DNA of 42,689 nucleotides from Bacteroidales bacterium. GTDB taxonomy: Bacteria; Bacteroidota; Bacteroidia; Bacteroidales; Muribaculaceae. Each line of letters starts with the position of its first letter. Within the stretch, counting starts at the first letter, position 1. Below are positions 36,437 to 42,689 of the stretch, in pieces. A model generated the notes under the pieces. The model did no database searches. It had not been told where the DNA came from and saw only the letters and a list, made by a program, of their open reading frames with translations. The position numbers and the translations under genes are program-made. The stretch covers positions 1-42,689 of the forward strand of contig JAUNGA010000012.1 of the NCBI GenBank assembly GCA_030524765.1. Reading direction: 5' to 3'.

Positions 36437-37156
36437 CTATTCGTCGTTTCTATATTTGTTTTTATGCACTTTGGGAGCAGAGTCTGACTTGCCTCCTACG
36501 ATTATAACAATTTCTCCGCGGGGAATGTTTATGCTAAAATAGGCTATTAGTTCGGCAAGAGATCCTCGGATTGTGGTTTCGTGCAGTTTTGAGATCTCGC
36601 GGCTGACTGATGCCGGACGTTCGGGCCCGCATGCCTCGGCAAGTTGCTCGAGGGTCTTGATCAGACGCAGCGGCGACTCATAGACGATGAATGTGCGCGG
36701 GTCGTCGGCCAAAGCGGCTATACGCGAAGACCGCCCCTTCTTGGGCGGCAGAAATCCCTCGAAGACAAATCTGTCGCAGGGCAGTCCCGAGTCGACAAGC
36801 GCAGGCACGAATGCCGTGGGCCCCGGCAGGGTGACGACCTCGATGTCGCGTCGGCGGCACTCGCGCGATAGCATAAATCCGGGATCTGAGATGCCGGGTG
36901 TGCCGGCGTCTGAGATGAGCGCGATGTCATCGCCGGCCTCTATGCGGTCGACGACAGCGGCCGATGTGTCGTGCTCGTTGAACTTGTGGTGGCTCGACAT
37001 CGGAGTGGTGATGTCAAACCGCTGCATCAGCGGGGCGCTGGTGCGGGTATCTTCGGCCAGGATCAGGCTCACGGAACGCAGTACCTCGACGGCCCTCGGG
37101 GTCATGTCGGCCATATTGCCAACCGGCGTTGGCACGATGTAGAGTTTCCCGGCCAT
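36437..37156 (-). CDS. rsmI: 16S rRNA 2'-O-ribose C1402 methyltransferase RsmI
   Basis: Methylates the 2'-OH of C1402 in the ribosomal decoding centre, using SAM. 239 aa. The tetrapyrrole-methylase-type fold starts YIVPTPVGNMADMTPRAVE, with AEDTRTSAPLM and the SDAGTPGISDPG loop as family hallmarks. It ends in a charged tail with Lys/Asn. I chose the ATG at 37156, one base after the upstream stop; the longer frame would run into the neighbouring gene and break the usual MAGKLYIVPTPVGN start. The C-terminal extra domain of E. coli RsmI is shortened here. Confidence 0.95.
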   Translation of the reverse strand: MAGKLYIVPTPVGNMADMTPRAVEVLRSVSLILAEDTRTSAPLMQRFDITTPMSSHHKFNEHDTSAAVVDRIEAGDDIALISDAGTPGISDPGFMLSRECRRRDIEVVTLPGPTAFVPALVDSGLPCDRFVFEGFLPPKKGRSSRIAALADDPRTFIVYESPLRLIKTLEQLAEACGPERPASVSREISKLHETTIRGSLAELIAYFSINIPRGEIVIIVGGKSDSAPKVHKNKYRNDE

Positions 37157-37157
37157 A

Positions 37158-37808
37158 TCAGTCGGCTCGCGATTTGAAATATCCGGCCACAATACCCATG
37201 AAGTCTTTGACTGTGGCGTTTTCTGCGTCCCACTGCAGGTCGTCGATCAGATATTCGACAGCCTCGTCGTAGGAGTGCATGGCTGTGAGCAGGTCGAGCG
37301 TGTCGGCAAATTCCTGCTCGCTGCCGCCGAACAATTCGCGCCGGAATAGAAATTTATCGTTTAGGGTGAAGGCTTTGCGCAGATCGCGGGTTTCGCGTGC
37401 CGTGAATGAATCGCCCAGCGTGACGGTCTCGGACCTGACCGAGACGGCACGGTCTTGTTCGGTGTCGCGAGCTTCGGCCGCTGCGGCTTCTACCGCGTCG
37501 GCATCAGACTCTACGACGGGCGACAGCGGCTCGGCGGGTACCTCGTCGGTGTCGGGCTCTTCGAGAGGCGCTTCTTCTGCGCCTGTGGCTTCGTCGTCCT
37601 TCACGATTGTGTCGTCTGTATCTTCAGGGAGAGTGGTGCCGGGTTTATCGTCCGGGACAGGGCTCAGGGCTGCCATGAGCACAGACATACGGTCGAATTT
37701 GTCGCGTGCGGCCGACATCGCCTCGGCTGAATCGCGTGCGGCGGCGACACGCAGATTGCCCTCGAACTCTATCGACAGGCTTATCAGTTGTTGCAGTATA
37801 TCATTCAT
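37158..37808 (-). CDS. Unknown protein with acidic linker
   Basis: A 216-aa protein that I do not recognise by name. It has a helical N-terminal part (about 1-48), a low-complexity Asp/Glu/Pro/Ala-rich linker (about 50-125) and a conserved-looking C-terminal domain (about 130-216) with TLNDKFLFRRELFGGSEQEF and a YLIDDLQWDAENATVKDF stretch. No signal peptide or membrane segment, so it is probably cytoplasmic. It lies 12 bp after dacB and one base before rsmI, in the same transcript. The linker length probably varies between strains (inference). Confidence 0.8.
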   Translation of the reverse strand: MNDILQQLISLSIEFEGNLRVAAARDSAEAMSAARDKFDRMSVLMAALSPVPDDKPGTTLPEDTDDTIVKDDEATGAEEAPLEEPDTDEVPAEPLSPVVESDADAVEAAAAEARDTEQDRAVSVRSETVTLGDSFTARETRDLRKAFTLNDKFLFRRELFGGSEQEFADTLDLLTAMHSYDEAVEYLIDDLQWDAENATVKDFMGIVAGYFKSRAD

Positions 37809-37820
37809 AGTTTGCGTGTT

Positions 37821-39179
37821 TTATTCGAATGTCTTGAGGAGAAATTTCTCGATGGCTCCGCGCAGCGAGGCCCTCGGACAGAAAAAGCCGTTGACCATCA
37901 CCACTACGACATGTGTGGGCTTGCCTTCCCAGTCGAGCTTGTAGCCGGCATAGGACTGTACGGCGCTCACACTGCCCGTCTTTAGGGCGAGTTTGCCCTT
38001 GAGCCGGGTCTTTTTCAGAAATGATTTCAATGTGCCGTCAACGCCGGCCACGGGGAAAAAGTTAAGATAGTCGTTGGCGTGCTCGGAACGGATCATGTGT
38101 TCGAGCACACGTCCGAGAAAAAGGGGTGAAATCTTGTTGCCTCGGGTGAGTCCGCTGCCGTCGTTGATGATGGTATAGCGGGTGGGGTTTCCGTGCGAAT
38201 TCCAGAATTCGCGCTCGATCTTGAGGCAGTCGGAACGCGATCCGGCAGGGTCTAATGCGCGCAGCATGCCCTCGGCGAAGAGGTTGTCAGACCGTTTCAT
38301 CAGATTGCGCATTATGGCTGCCGAACTCGGTGAACGGCCGGTATATACGGCTGTGCCGGCCACAAGGTCGTTGCCGGTGAGTTTTCGGCCGGTCTTGATG
38401 CCTGCGGCGTTGAGTTTCCCTATGAGCACACCCTCGAAGACCGCGGCCGGGTCAGGCACGGTGACGTTGAGGCTCCAGTCGGCGTTGCGGCGAGTCTTGG
38501 CCGGGGCCCACACTGTGAGGTTGTGGGCGTTGACTCCACGCATGATGTCGGATCCGTCGTCGGGTGATGGCAGTACGGTGATTTTGAGCCCTGATGCCGG
38601 GCGGGTGGTGCCTTTGTTCGGATAGGCACGCACATAGTTGCCCGCATAGTTGAATCCGTAAAGTCCGGCGCCGTATGGCCATGCGATGTCCTCGCACTCC
38701 CACTGAGGTATGGGGCCTGGATCTTTCATCGTCTCGATTATGGCGACACCGCCCGTGATCTCGCGGATGCCCATACGGCTTAGACGGGACACAATCGAGT
38801 CGGCAAACCCGCGCGATGATTTGAACTGGTCGCTGTCGAGCGACGGATCACCCGAAGATACGATGACGATGTCGCCCTCCCATAGTGAATTGTTGCGCGG
38901 CGAGCGTGCTCCCGACAGGCCGACGCGGGTCTCGAAATGGTAGTCGGGGCCGAGTAGCGACAATGCTGTGGCAGTGGTGACGGCCTTGGTGACACTGGCC
39001 GGCGTGAGCGCCACCGATGCGTTGTAATCCACGATAACCTTGCCCGTGGCGAGGTCTTTGATGTATATGCCCACCGATGTGGCTTCCTCGCCGTCGATGC
39101 CGAGGATACCGTCGGCATGTACAGGCAGGCATGCCGAAATGGCAATGACAAGTGCAGTTAGTCGAAAGAATAGGGTCAT
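37821..39179 (-). CDS. dacB: D-alanyl-D-alanine carboxypeptidase/endopeptidase (PBP4 type)
   Basis: Periplasmic class C penicillin-binding protein that trims or cuts peptidoglycan peptides. 452 aa. A signal peptide ends near residue 22 (VHA). The SxxK motif is S62-V-T-K65 in TPASVTKAV. The SxN motif is S297-D-N299 in KRSDNLFAE. The KTG motif is K400-T-G402 in ALKTGSVSA. The inserted domains between SxxK and SxN typical of this class are present (about 90-270). It is transcribed divergently from the tetR-like gene, with overlapping promoter regions. Confidence 0.94.
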   Translation of the reverse strand: MTLFFRLTALVIAISACLPVHADGILGIDGEEATSVGIYIKDLATGKVIVDYNASVALTPASVTKAVTTATALSLLGPDYHFETRVGLSGARSPRNNSLWEGDIVIVSSGDPSLDSDQFKSSRGFADSIVSRLSRMGIREITGGVAIIETMKDPGPIPQWECEDIAWPYGAGLYGFNYAGNYVRAYPNKGTTRPASGLKITVLPSPDDGSDIMRGVNAHNLTVWAPAKTRRNADWSLNVTVPDPAAVFEGVLIGKLNAAGIKTGRKLTGNDLVAGTAVYTGRSPSSAAIMRNLMKRSDNLFAEGMLRALDPAGSRSDCLKIEREFWNSHGNPTRYTIINDGSGLTRGNKISPLFLGRVLEHMIRSEHANDYLNFFPVAGVDGTLKSFLKKTRLKGKLALKTGSVSAVQSYAGYKLDWEGKPTHVVVVMVNGFFCPRASLRGAIEKFLLKTFE

Positions 39180-39242
39180 TTTATGTCAGTTGAAACGTTA
39201 TTGGATAAACAAGGCGGAGCGCCTCAGCGTTTATGCAATGTG

Positions 39243-39250
39243 CAAATTTA
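39243..39250 (-). promoter_or_regulatory. -7 promoter element of dacB
   Basis: Minus strand TAAATTTG, a full match to TAnnTTTG. The RNA start would be near 39237, with a leader of about 58 nt. Its -33 region must lie at about 39270-39275, inside the tetR promoter spacer. Confidence 0.55.
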
Positions 39251-39256
39251 CTCAAA

Positions 39257-39290
39257 TTTTTTCAGAATCAGTCGAAAATTCCTATCTTTG
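39257..39290 (+). promoter_or_regulatory. Promoter of the TetR-family regulator
   Basis: A T-rich -33 region (TTTTTTC near 39257-39262), a 20-bp spacer and TATCTTTG at 39283-39290. The RNA start would be near 39296, inside the palindrome described separately. Confidence 0.6.
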
Positions 39291-39311
39291 CACAAACGAA
39301 TAAATTTGTGC
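39290..39311 (+). promoter_or_regulatory. Palindromic operator, likely for the TetR-family regulator
   Basis: GCACAAA (39290-39296), an 8-bp spacer and TTTGTGC (39305-39311) form a perfect inverted repeat of 22 bp. It overlaps the last base of the -7 box and the expected start of transcription, and ends one base before the ATG at 39313. Place and symmetry fit autorepression. Confidence 0.6.
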
Positions 39312-39312
39312 G

Positions 39313-39891
39313 ATGGTAGTAAAGACCCGAGAAAAATTAATAGAAGTTGCACGGCAACTGTTCGCTCACAAAGGTGTGGCCAATACCACGATGAACGACA
39401 TCGCCGCCGCCTCTGAGAAGGGCCGCCGCACGATATATACCTATTTTAAAAACAAAAAAGAGATCTACAACGCTGTGCTCGAGACCGAGAGCGACCACAT
39501 GGTGACGAGCCTGCGGGAGATAGTGGCCGAGGATGCCCCGGTTGACGAGCGTCTGAGACGGTTCCTGATGTCGCGGCTCGAACACGGACGCACCATCAGC
39601 TCGGCATATACGTCGCTCAAGTCGTGGCTCAAGTTCGACGTGAGACGTATGGAGCGCATACACCGTCTGGTGGCCGAGAAAGAGCATGCGTTGCTCGACA
39701 CACTGCTGCGCGAGGGAATTGCCCTGGGCCAGTTTGATGCAGAACGCTGTGCCCTGCTTGACGGATTTATCAATCAGTGTATCAGCGGTCTTGACCTGTC
39801 TAATATCGACTCGGCCGGTTCTGCCGATTATGTCAAGGCACATGCGGCTTTTGTCGATTTTGTGATATCTGACATAAAACGCAAGTCTTAA
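39313..39891 (+). CDS. TetR/AcrR-family transcriptional regulator
   Basis: A 192-aa one-component regulator. The N-terminal helix-turn-helix (about 8-55) reads KLIEVARQLFAHKGVANTTM, then IAAASEKGRRTIYTYFKNKKE, the usual TetR pattern. The C-terminal ligand and dimer domain (about 60-190) is helical and not tied to a known ligand. The palindrome directly before its ATG suggests self-control. Likely further targets are the divergent dacB and the TPR gene downstream (inference). The start at 39313 fits the family N-terminus. Confidence 0.93.
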   Translation: MVVKTREKLIEVARQLFAHKGVANTTMNDIAAASEKGRRTIYTYFKNKKEIYNAVLETESDHMVTSLREIVAEDAPVDERLRRFLMSRLEHGRTISSAYTSLKSWLKFDVRRMERIHRLVAEKEHALLDTLLREGIALGQFDAERCALLDGFINQCISGLDLSNIDSAGSADYVKAHAAFVDFVISDIKRKS

Positions 39892-39978
39892 ATAAACTTA
39901 AATCAAAAGGTTTTAACGATAGAGGGCATAGATTTTGTGGTAATATATGTCTTAAATTATCACTGAAACCAACTTGAA

Positions 39979-42162
39979 ATGAAAATCAACGATATTAAAG
40001 ATTTCGGCCGTCGAACGGCCAAACAGATACATGACGGCGAGTTGCGCGACGCACTGTCGGCCATGCGAGCCTTCAGCGAGAGCTCTATGAGCTGGGAGAC
40101 GACATCCCGTATTGACCGCCTTGAGCAGAACTACCGATATATGCTCGATTATTTTGCACGCGGAGTCGATGATCCCGGACGCCGGGGAGTGTATGACGGT
40201 ATTGTGACCGAGGCGCGCTCGATCAGCGACGAGCTGGTGCGCCGGGCGCTTATGGTCGAAACGCCGACCTTATATTATAATATGGCCCGTACAATGTCGC
40301 TGCGCCGTGATGAGACCATCGCCTCGCTCATCGAGGCCTATCGTGCCGAGGAACGCCGTCTCAACGAAGACTATGAGACTGTGGCCGACCGCGGTCGCCG
40401 GGCCCATGCCGAGCAACTGATGCGCGATATATTTGCGCGTGTGTGGGTGACTTATCCGCTATCGTCTGACGATGCCGACGCCTTGCATGGTTTTATCACT
40501 GACGAGTCGGTGCGTGAGGCTGCGGCGGGATTGGCTGTCAGTGCGTTGACGATGGGTATGATGGAATACTATGATGTGCGCCGCATCGAGCTGCTGCTCG
40601 GCGCTTATCTGGGTTCGTCCGATGTGCAGGTTTCGCTCAGGGCCCTGGCTGGTGTGCTGATGGTGATGTTCCGTTATCGCAACAGGCCGTTGCCGCCACG
40701 AGTTGCCGCCGCCCTGGCCGCCGCCAAAGAGTCGCCCGACTGGCCCGATGATTTCAAGACGGCTGCGATCGAGTTTCTGCGTGCCCGCGATACCGAACGC
40801 ATCAACCGCAAGATGCAGGACGAGGTATATCCCACGCTTATGAAACTGGGCCCGGGCCTGCAGAATAAAATCGGCACCGGCGACCTTGACGCAGATGAGA
40901 TGGACGATGGTGAGAATCCTGATTGGGAGGAGATGCTCAATCGCGACGGTCTCGGAGACAAGTTGCGTGAAATGAGCGAGATACAGGCCGAAGGCGGCGA
41001 TGTGTTCATGGCCACGTTCAGTCATCTGAAGCAGTTCCCGTTTTTCAATGAAATAGCCAATTGGTTCTTGCCATTTGACGCCGAGCAGTCAGAGGTGCTT
41101 GAGGTCGACGGTCTTGACGGTGCAGTCGGCCTGATACTTGGACAGTTGCCGTTTCTATGTGACAACGACAAATATTCGGTGGTGCTGTCGCTGGGTACGA
41201 TTCCCGAAGAGCAGAAAGAGCTTGGACTCAATTCGCTGCGCATGCAGCAGGCTCAATCAGCTGGCATGATGACAGAACTTGAAAAGGCTGACCGGGCTAC
41301 CGAGCGCCGTAATACGCTCAATAAATATCTGCAGGATCTATATCGTTTTTACAATCTGTTCCGTCGCAAGGGCGAATTTTTCAATCCGTTTGACCATATG
41401 GTCAATCTGCTTGAAATCGATGCCATCGGCTCTGATTTTACCGACAAGGATACTCTGACAGTCGTGGCAGAGTTCTGTTTCAAACATAAATTTTACGCCG
41501 AGGCCGCCCGTCTCTTTGCCCGAGTCGACGCTCTTGATATGCCCGATGCCCGTCGTTCGCAGAAACGCGGCTACTGCCATGAGCGTCTCGGCAACAACGA
41601 CGAGGCTATCTCGGCATACGAAGAGGCGGAATTGCTTGACAGCGGTTCGCGGTGGACATTGCGGCATCTGGCGGCCATGATGCGACGCACGGGTCGCGCT
41701 GACCGCGCTGTCGATTATTATCAGCGTCTGTCAGAGATCATGCCGGATGATTTCGACGTGACAATAAATCTGGCATATGCGCTGACCGAGGCCGGGCGCA
41801 CGGTTGAGGCTGAGACGCAGTTCCACAAGGCCGTGTACTATCGTGCCGACTCGGTCAATGCCCGCCGTGGCCTGGGCTGGGTGCAGTTTCTCAACGGTAA
41901 GATCGACAATGCCGCTGCGTCGTTTGATGCTGTGCTCGCGTCAGAACCACGGGCCGAGGATTATCTTAACGCCGGTCATGTGGCACGTGCGCGAGGCGAC
42001 ATGCGCGAGGCGATAAATCTGTACAAACTCTCGATGCAGAGCGCAGACAAGACCGCCGACGATCTCGCCAAGTCGCTCGAGAACGACCGCCGCTGGCTCG
42101 AGCATGCCGGTATCGATACGTCGGCAGACCGTCTGATAATAGAGACAATCAAATATCAATAA
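39979..42162 (+). CDS. Large tetratricopeptide-repeat protein
   Basis: A 727-aa protein without signal peptide or membrane segment. The first two thirds are a helical region I do not recognise (about 1-470), including an acidic patch near 300 (DLDADEMDDGENPDWEE). The C-terminal third (about 490-715) carries TPR units, seen as repeated pairs such as AARLFARVDALDMPDARRS, CHERLGNNDEAISAYEEAE, LNLAYAL-type and AGHVARARGDMREAINLY segments. TPRs mediate protein contacts, so a scaffold or adaptor is likely. It follows the regulator by 87 bp and precedes a DUF4293 gene by 12 bp. The function is unknown. Confidence 0.85.
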   Translation: MKINDIKDFGRRTAKQIHDGELRDALSAMRAFSESSMSWETTSRIDRLEQNYRYMLDYFARGVDDPGRRGVYDGIVTEARSISDELVRRALMVETPTLYYNMARTMSLRRDETIASLIEAYRAEERRLNEDYETVADRGRRAHAEQLMRDIFARVWVTYPLSSDDADALHGFITDESVREAAAGLAVSALTMGMMEYYDVRRIELLLGAYLGSSDVQVSLRALAGVLMVMFRYRNRPLPPRVAAALAAAKESPDWPDDFKTAAIEFLRARDTERINRKMQDEVYPTLMKLGPGLQNKIGTGDLDADEMDDGENPDWEEMLNRDGLGDKLREMSEIQAEGGDVFMATFSHLKQFPFFNEIANWFLPFDAEQSEVLEVDGLDGAVGLILGQLPFLCDNDKYSVVLSLGTIPEEQKELGLNSLRMQQAQSAGMMTELEKADRATERRNTLNKYLQDLYRFYNLFRRKGEFFNPFDHMVNLLEIDAIGSDFTDKDTLTVVAEFCFKHKFYAEAARLFARVDALDMPDARRSQKRGYCHERLGNNDEAISAYEEAELLDSGSRWTLRHLAAMMRRTGRADRAVDYYQRLSEIMPDDFDVTINLAYALTEAGRTVEAETQFHKAVYYRADSVNARRGLGWVQFLNGKIDNAAASFDAVLASEPRAEDYLNAGHVARARGDMREAINLYKLSMQSADKTADDLAKSLENDRRWLEHAGIDTSADRLIIETIKYQ

Positions 42163-42174
42163 TCACATAATGTT

Positions 42175-42591
42175 ATGGTAATACAACGAATACAGACTTT
42201 GATGCTGCTTATCGCAGTCGCGATGATGGCGGTATTCTGTTTTACACCTTATGCGACTCTCGCGGCCGATGGCGTGCCGACGGCGGTGTATGTAAAAGAT
42301 GCTCCCGCGTTTCTGACTCTCAATATTGTCATCGCGGTGCTGCTGTTCATCATTATCTTTATGTATAAGGATCTGCGTCGCCAGATGCGCATGACAGTGT
42401 TGGCTCTGCTGCTTATCTGCGCCTCGATTGTGACCTGCGGCTTTATTCTGGCTGTGGGACTTGAGGATGCTACACCGGTGTTGCTCGGCGGCGTGTCGCT
42501 GTTGGTGCTGGCTCTGCTCTTCGGCCTGTTGGCCTATCGCGGCATGCGTCATGATAAACGCCTGCTCGCAAGTGCAGACCGTCTGAGATAA
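42175..42591 (+). CDS. DUF4293 membrane protein
   Basis: A 138-aa integral membrane protein with four predicted helices (about 7-30, 45-62, 73-96 and 100-122). The start MVIQRIQTLMLLIAV matches the DUF4293 family, found in Bacteroidota. A short periplasmic loop follows the first helix. A basic C-terminal tail is probably cytoplasmic. The function of the family is unknown to me. It is 12 bp after the TPR gene and probably co-transcribed. Its terminator seems to have been interrupted by the insertion element at 42637. Confidence 0.85.
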   Translation: MVIQRIQTLMLLIAVAMMAVFCFTPYATLAADGVPTAVYVKDAPAFLTLNIVIAVLLFIIIFMYKDLRRQMRMTVLALLLICASIVTCGFILAVGLEDATPVLLGGVSLLVLALLFGLLAYRGMRHDKRLLASADRLR

Positions 42592-42610
42592 ACAATGAAT
42601 TCATGACAAT

Positions 42611-42636
42611 AAAAAAAACGGCCGCATCGATCGATG
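42611..42636. other. Half of a terminator hairpin cut by an insertion element
   Basis: An A8 run (42611-42618) is followed by CGGCCGCATC (42619-42628), a GATC loop and GATG (42633-42636). A complete bidirectional terminator would continue with CGGCCG and a T-run. Instead the IS end begins at 42637. Confidence 0.4.
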
Positions 42637-42689
42637 TGAAGTGACCCCAAAAAGTTGGACGGGTTAAACATTATCCAGTTATAGAAAGA
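42637..42689 (+). mobile_element. End of an IS3-family-like insertion sequence, truncated by the window
   Basis: The last 53 bp begin TGAAGTGACCCC followed by AAAAAGTTGGAC, the type of terminal inverted repeat seen in IS3/IS150-group elements. TTGGAC near the inner edge often serves as the -35 of the transposase promoter, so orfA probably starts just beyond the window on the plus strand. No transposase codons are visible yet. The assembly may stop here because the element is repeated in the genome. Confidence 0.55.

Overview
The window looks like a chromosomal segment of a Bacteroidota, order Bacteroidales; a Muribaculaceae-type gut bacterium is my best guess (inference). Reasons: promoters follow the Bacteroidota pattern (TTTG, 19-20 bp, TAnnTTTG); Shine-Dalgarno sequences are weak or absent; the Bacteroidota gene set is present (exbB-exbD-exbD-tonB, RNase Y next to RicT and GldH, a DUF4105/Lnb protein, DUF4293, a long SecA). 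Codons are rich in G and C. I see no tRNA, rRNA, CRISPR array or prophage. Almost all of it is core genome, and the only mobile DNA is an insertion-sequence end at the right edge.

Layout. 1-476: no convincing gene, except the sodB terminator. 477-3065 (minus): iron-type superoxide dismutase and glutamine-dependent NAD synthetase. 3235-6825 (plus): TonB energy operon, with a promoter in front and a strong terminator behind. 6914-14268 (plus): small coiled-coil protein, ZapA, a possible structured RNA, RNase Y, RicT, GldH, HAD phosphatase, M24 peptidase and a CCA-adding-like nucleotidyltransferase, several with stop/start overlaps. 14261-17947 (plus): queD, queE, an Lnb-like lipoprotein acyltransferase candidate and an alkaline-phosphatase-fold protein that has lost most metal ligands. 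17998-21489: secA. 21603-26050 (plus): an isolated small unknown gene, a DEDDy exonuclease with a small membrane protein and gpmI, then NfeD and an SPFH protein.

26053-35329 (minus, read right to left): purH, mreB, mreC, mreD, mrdA (PBP2), rodA and two glycosyltransferases. From mreC onward the genes overlap one another, so the cell-elongation machinery seems to be made together with two sugar transferases of unknown target. 35486-39179 (minus): dacB, an unknown acidic protein, rsmI and a coiled-coil lipoprotein, closed by a terminator. 39243-42591: divergent promoters between dacB and a TetR-family regulator with a palindromic operator at its own start, then a large TPR protein and a DUF4293 membrane protein. 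42637-42689: the end of an IS3-like element that seems to have split a terminator hairpin.

Most interesting leads: the degenerate PafA-like protein coupled to the Lnb candidate; RNase Y next to RicT, its known partner in Bacillus; the rod-like RNA candidate between zapA and rny; and the glycosyltransferases coupled to the Rod operon. Function calls rest on motif recognition by eye. No database search or folding program was run.
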